Assembly (NCBI GenBank): GCA_945952045.1
Contig: CAMFHE010000001.1
Span: 433,872-497,871 of the forward strand
Origin: an uncultured Rhizobium sp.
GTDB taxonomy: Bacteria; Pseudomonadota; Alphaproteobacteria; Rhizobiales; Rhizobiaceae
Direction: 5' to 3'
DNA: 64,000 nt
Shown here: in pieces, positions 60,670 through 64,000 of the stretch
How positions within the stretch are numbered: position 1 is the stretch's first letter
Layout: every line of letters begins with the position of its first letter
The notes under the pieces: generated by a model
The model's database searches: none
The model's input: only the letters and a program-made list of their open reading frames with translations
What the model was told of the DNA's origin: nothing
Made by a program: the position numbers and the translations under genes

Positions 60670-61512
60670 ATGACGGAAACATCCCCGATCTGGTTCATCA
60701 CTGGTGCCTCCTCCGGTCTCGGCCATGCGCTCGCCGACGCGATTCTGGCGCGAGGCTGGCGGGCAGCGATCACAGCGCGCCAGCCCGAAAACCTCGCCAG
60801 TCTCGTATCTCGCTATCCGGACCTTGCCCTGCCCCTGTCTCTGGATGTGACCTCACCAGCTTCAATCGCCGATGGCGTTGCCGCAGCCGAGGCGCATTTC
60901 GGCGGCATCGACGTGCTGGTGAATAATGCCGGCTATGGCTATCTCGCCGCAATCGAAGAGGGTGACGATGCCCAAGTCCGTGCTCAATTCGAAACCAATG
61001 TCTTCGGCCTCATCGATGTGACGCGTCGGATCCTGCCGGGCATGCGCGCCCGCCGCAGTGGCCATATCTTCAACATCTCTTCGCTCGGAGGTCTCGTGGC
61101 CTTTGCGGCCACCGGTTACTACCATGCGACCAAATTCGCGGTCGAAGGCCTGTCGGAGTCGCTGTCGCATGAACTGCGCCCGCTCGGGATCGCGGTCACC
61201 ATCGTCGAGCCGGGTGCGTTCCGCACCGATTGGGCGGGCCGGTCGATGATCGAATCCGCGACCATAATCGATGACTATGCGCAGACCGCAGGCAAGCGCC
61301 GGCAGGCGACGCGCTCCGTCTCCGGCAACCAGCCCGGCGACCCCGCTCGTGCCGCCGCCGCCATTATCGCCGCTTACCAGTCGGAAGCGCCGCCCCTGCG
61401 CCTTCTGCTTGGTGCCGGCGCCCTGAAAATTGCCCGCCAGCGCCTCGACGACCTCAGAGCCAATTTCGACCAATGGGCCGATCTGACGGTCAGCGCCGAT
61501 TTCCCGGCCTAA
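60670..61512 (+). CDS. Short-chain dehydrogenase/reductase
   Basis: A 280-residue SDR. Cofactor motif TGASSGLG (residues 12-19), NNAGYG near 88, catalytic serine in NISSLGGLVAF, YYHATK near 157, and VEPGAFRTDW. The longer C-terminus places it in the group of oxidoreductases related to YusZ-like proteins. It follows the Atu4866-type gene by 40 bases behind AAAGGACA and precedes a second SDR by 40 bases. Substrate unknown. Confidence 0.9.
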   Translation: MTETSPIWFITGASSGLGHALADAILARGWRAAITARQPENLASLVSRYPDLALPLSLDVTSPASIADGVAAAEAHFGGIDVLVNNAGYGYLAAIEEGDDAQVRAQFETNVFGLIDVTRRILPGMRARRSGHIFNISSLGGLVAFAATGYYHATKFAVEGLSESLSHELRPLGIAVTIVEPGAFRTDWAGRSMIESATIIDDYAQTAGKRRQATRSVSGNQPGDPARAAAAIIAAYQSEAPPLRLLLGAGALKIARQRLDDLRANFDQWADLTVSADFPA

Positions 61513-61552
61513 ACCAGACAGACATTCCACAGACAGAAACAGGAGAAAAACG

Positions 61553-62287
61553 ATGTCCGGCATCGAAGGAAAAGTCATTGCCATTTCCGGCGCCAGCAGC
61601 GGTATCGGCGAGGCCTCGGCGCGCATGCTTGCGAAGGCGGGCGCTCATGTAATCGCGGGTGCGCGGCGAACCGATCGCCTGGAGCGTCTGGCCGGCGAAG
61701 TCGCGGATGCGCGCGGCTCCATCCGCATCCGCCGCCTCGACGTCACGGACCAGTCGGATGTGGAAGCCTTTGCCGCCTATGCGCAAGAGGAGTTCGGACT
61801 TCTCGACGTCATCGTCAACAATGCCGGCGTCATGCCCCTGTCGCCCATGGCCGCATTAAAGGTGGATGAATGGGATCGGATGGTCGACGTCAACATCAAG
61901 GGCGTGCTCTACGGCATCGCTGCAGCCCTGCCGATCATGAAGCGCCAGGGTTTTGGCCACATCGTCAATATCGCCTCGATCGGCGGCCATGCGGTGTCTC
62001 CAACCGCTGCCGTCTATTGCGCCACGAAATTCGCCGTCCGGGCAATTTCCGAGGGCCTGCGCCAGGAAGAAACGGACATACGGGTGACGATCATCTCGCC
62101 CGGCGTGACCACCTCGGAACTGGCCGACACAATCAGCGACGGTTCGGCGCGCGAAGCGATGCGAGCCTGGCGGGCGATCGCGATCAGTCCGGACGCCATC
62201 GCGGGTTCGATCCTCTACGCCTTGTCACAGCCGCAGGATGTCGACGTCAGCGAGATCATCATCCGTCCGACAGCAAGCCCGCACTGA
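61553..62287 (+). CDS. Short-chain dehydrogenase/reductase (second in operon)
   Basis: A 244-residue SDR of the YdfG/clavaldehyde-reductase-like group. Cofactor motif SGASSGIG near residue 11, NNAGVMPLSPM near 86, catalytic serine in NIASIGGHAV, and YCATK near 152, followed by ISPGVTTSELAD. Starts behind CAGGAG. It probably works with the previous SDR under the LysR regulator. Confidence 0.9.
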   Translation: MSGIEGKVIAISGASSGIGEASARMLAKAGAHVIAGARRTDRLERLAGEVADARGSIRIRRLDVTDQSDVEAFAAYAQEEFGLLDVIVNNAGVMPLSPMAALKVDEWDRMVDVNIKGVLYGIAAALPIMKRQGFGHIVNIASIGGHAVSPTAAVYCATKFAVRAISEGLRQEETDIRVTIISPGVTTSELADTISDGSAREAMRAWRAIAISPDAIAGSILYALSQPQDVDVSEIIIRPTASPH

Positions 62288-62393
62288 CAGGCACGGTCTT
62301 GGAATGAAGCCAGCTTGTCAGGAGCAGCCTGCAGCTCCGCTCCAGTCAGACCTTTCAAGGCTCGATGAAAAAGCCACAGGGGCGAGCTAGACC

Positions 62394-62636
62394 GTGATGG
62401 CGGCGAGCGCCGCAATCACGGACGTTTTCCCAAAGCTCGTTGCCGGATGTCCTGTTGGCGTTGCTTTTATCGAACAAACTCAAGTTGCTTCGGTTCACCC
62501 TTGCGATGCGACCATATCGCTGGATTGGGCTCAAGCTTACGCGACCAGCATCGACGTTCTCGACCGTCTAGCCAAGGTCCTTGGCGTGGAAGCGAGGTGG
62601 CTCGGTTTGTCTGAACAGTTTCGGGCGTTTCGCTAA
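62394..62636 (+). pseudogene. Truncated reading frame with XRE-like tail, cut by the IS3-family element
   Basis: An 80-codon frame whose stop TAA is the first three bases of the left inverted repeat of the downstream IS. The segment SIDVLDRLAKVLGVEARWL resembles the last helix of XRE-type HTH domains, but the rest is not recognisable. It may be a gene fragment interrupted by the element, or chance. Confidence 0.3.
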
Positions 62637-62653
62637 GTGGATTTCTGCCTCGA

Positions 62654-63486
62654 TTATGCCGCCACCATCATTGGTGCCAGTGTGTTGAAGTAGGCCTGAT
62701 CCGGTGTCTGCCGGTCAAGGGATGAATGTGGGCGTCGGCTGTTGTAAAAGGTTAGATATCGGCCAATGCCAGCACGGGCCTTGGAGACCGTCTTGTAGGC
62801 GTGGAGGTAGACCTCCTCGTATTTGATCGAACGCCAGAGCCGTTCGACGAAGACATTGTCCTGTCACGCGCCCTTGCCGTCCATCGAGATGGCGATCTCC
62901 GCCTTCTTCAGCACGGTGGTGAAGTCGATGGAGGTGAACTGCGATCCCTGGTCGGTGTTGAAGATATCGGGCTTGCCATAACGAGCAAGCGCCTCTTCGA
63001 CGGCTTTAATGCAGGAGGCTGCTTCCATCGTGATCGACAGCCGCCATGACAGGACCCTGCGGCTGAACCAGTCGACGACGGCACAGAGATAGACAAAGCC
63101 CCGCGCCATGGGGGGATGTAGGTCAGGTCCATTGCCCACACCTGGTTCGGCCGGGTGACCGCCAGCTTGCGCAGGAGGTAGGGATAGACCTTGTGCCCAG
63201 GCGCTGGCTTGGAGGTGTTCGGGCGGCGATAGATCGCCTCAACCCCCATCGTCTTCATCAGCGTGGCGATGTGCAACCGCCCAGTTTCCAGCCCTTCTCC
63301 CTTCAAGCGCCCTTGCAGCATCCGACTTCCGGCAAAAGGGTAGTCAAGATGCAGCTCGTCGATCCGGCGCATCAAAGCCAGATCGCCATCCGACACTGAA
63401 CGTGGGGAATAATAGACGCTGCCACGGCTGAACCCGAGAAGCTTCGCCTGGCGTGCGACCGACAGCTTGTGTGAGCGGTCGATCAT
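62654..63486 (-). pseudogene. IS3-family orfB transposase, frameshift plus nonsense
   Basis: The rve integrase core is recognisable: HTH_21 region DYPFAGSRMLQGRLKGEG, first Asp in VWAMDLTYIP, second Asp in NTDQGSQFTS, and the C-terminal YNSRRPHSSLDRQTPDQAY after the break. A run of six G (63110-63115) where four would keep the frame breaks the gene after TYIP. A TGA at 62864-62866 sits where the family has Trp (GKGAW). The catalytic Glu region lies beyond this stop. Inactive copy. Confidence 0.82.
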
Positions 63487-63793
63487 TTCTTTCCGCCCAG
63501 CAATCCCGCCTTGCCGAGCGCTCCGGATAAAAATTGTTCTCCAGTGTCAGTTCGCCGATCTTGGCGTGCAGTGTTTTCACATCGACGGTCGGACCAGCAG
63601 GTTCCGCCTTCGCTTGATCGCCGAAAACGCCTGTCGCTCCCTCAAGCAGCTGGTCTTTCCACTGCTTGATCTGATTGGCATGCACGTCGAATTGGTGGGA
63701 CAACTCCACCAGCGTCTACTCACCTCGGATCGCGGCAAGCGCCACTTTTGCCTCGAAAGCCGGGCTGTGGTTCCGGCGGGGTCGTCTTGTCAT
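63483..63793 (-). pseudogene. IS3-family orfA (HTH_Tnp_1), nonsense and frameshift
   Basis: The frame starts at 63793 (MTRRPRRN) and reads into QFDVHANQIKQWKDQLLEGA and KIGELTLEN, the leucine-zipper region of IS3 OrfA. Codon 26 is TAG (63716-63718) where the family has Gln. A base is missing near 63527-63534, after GELTLEN, which shifts the usual FLSGALGKAG ending. It overlaps orfB by four bases. Confidence 0.8.
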
Positions 63794-63845
63794 GATATCT
63801 CCTGTTCCCGGCATCTAAGCCGAACTCAGGCAGAAATTCCACTTA

Positions 63846-63932
63846 TCACAACTGTCCAGATTTCTCGAGCCAGCTCTTTTGAGCAGACTGGCTGCCGTCC
63901 GGTGCGCCTTGAGAGGGGTGGCATCGATCATC
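63846..63932 (-). mobile_element. IS5-family transposase fragment
   Basis: On the minus strand the bases translate to LMIDATPLKAHRTAASLLKR, the segment of IS5-type transposases that carries the first catalytic aspartate (IDAT). Upstream and downstream parts are missing; the fragment abuts the IS3-family right end. The last 60 or so bases of the window look like the border of yet another element but cannot be assigned. Confidence 0.6.
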
Positions 63933-64000
63933 AACTAATCCGGCTTTGGTCTGCCCCCTGAAAAGTGATCCTTCATGAAGTATGACTTATGAGCCTCAGA

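Larger units (their letters stand above)
62634..63845 (-). mobile_element. Degenerate IS3-family insertion sequence
   Basis: About 1.2 kb bounded by terminal inverted repeats: left TAAGTGGATTTCTGCCT (62634-62650) and right, read on the other strand, TAAGTGGAATTTCTGCCT (63828-63845), differing by one base. It carries orfA and orfB on the minus strand with the normal ATGA junction at 63483-63486. Both frames are broken (see their entries). Flanking 4-mers TCGC and TCAC differ by one base, so a target duplication is doubtful. Confidence 0.8.

Noticed and set aside
1..64000. tRNA, rRNA, riboswitch and CRISPR signals
   Set aside because: I looked for cloverleaf-like segments, conserved rRNA stretches and regular repeats and found none I could support by eye; a covariance-model scan would be decisive.

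Overview
The window reads as an alphaproteobacterial, Rhizobiaceae-type (Agrobacterium/Rhizobium) accessory replicon or chromid segment. The DNA is GC-rich and densely coding, and dominated by ABC uptake operons with their catabolic genes and local regulators. Two genes point closely to Agrobacterium: a 289-residue ketose 3-epimerase that matches, as I remember it, the characterised D-psicose (D-allulose) 3-epimerase of A. tumefaciens with all metal ligands at the same positions, and a small Atu4866-family protein. I see no rRNA, tRNA, CRISPR array or replication origin.

Layout. 1-4 kb: end of a TonB-dependent receptor followed by a siderophore ABC importer (binding protein, two permeases, ATPase). 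4-7 kb: MFS exporter divergent from an ArsR-type regulator with two matching operators, and a PQQ-type aldose dehydrogenase. 7.2-12.6 kb: ytfQRT-yjfF galactofuranose-type importer plus a GntR regulator. 12.7-20.6 kb: MarR with a FUSC exporter, an AI-2E family membrane protein, a phospholipase-D/cardiolipin synthase-like enzyme, and a large DUF4214/RTX-like surface protein. 20.9-26.6 kb: RND pump with its adaptor, and a COG0523 GTPase behind a Zur-like palindrome. 26.9-28.5 kb: an SDR and a LysR regulator. 28.6-37 kb: a LacI-controlled D-allulose-type operon (ABC importer, two ketose 3-epimerases, one sugar kinase).

37-51.6 kb is the most interesting block. A livF-lhgO arm (minus strand) diverges from livK-livG-livH-livM-gntR-hyuA-hyuB-small Cys protein-gabT-gabD-SDR (plus strand). 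The content suggests import of a small amide or lactam, ATP-dependent ring opening by HyuAB, transamination of the omega-amino acid, and oxidation of the semialdehyde to a dicarboxylate. LhgO may return a five-carbon product to 2-oxoglutarate. This is an inference from gene content.

51.6-58.5 kb: an asparagine/aspartate module (aspartase-family lyase, asparaginase-family enzyme, LysR regulator, polar amino-acid ABC importer). 58.5-59.4 kb: decay zone with an IS630 transposase remnant beside a frameshifted piece of an FhuB-like permease. 59.4-62.3 kb: LysR regulator divergent from an Atu4866-family gene and two SDR genes. 62.4-64 kb: insertion-sequence graveyard with a dead IS3-family copy whose inverted repeats can still be seen, and an IS5-family fragment.

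One architectural theme recurs. In all five ABC operons whose binding-protein gene lies in the window, a hairpin follows that gene before the membrane and ATPase genes, as expected for differential expression of an abundant periplasmic protein.
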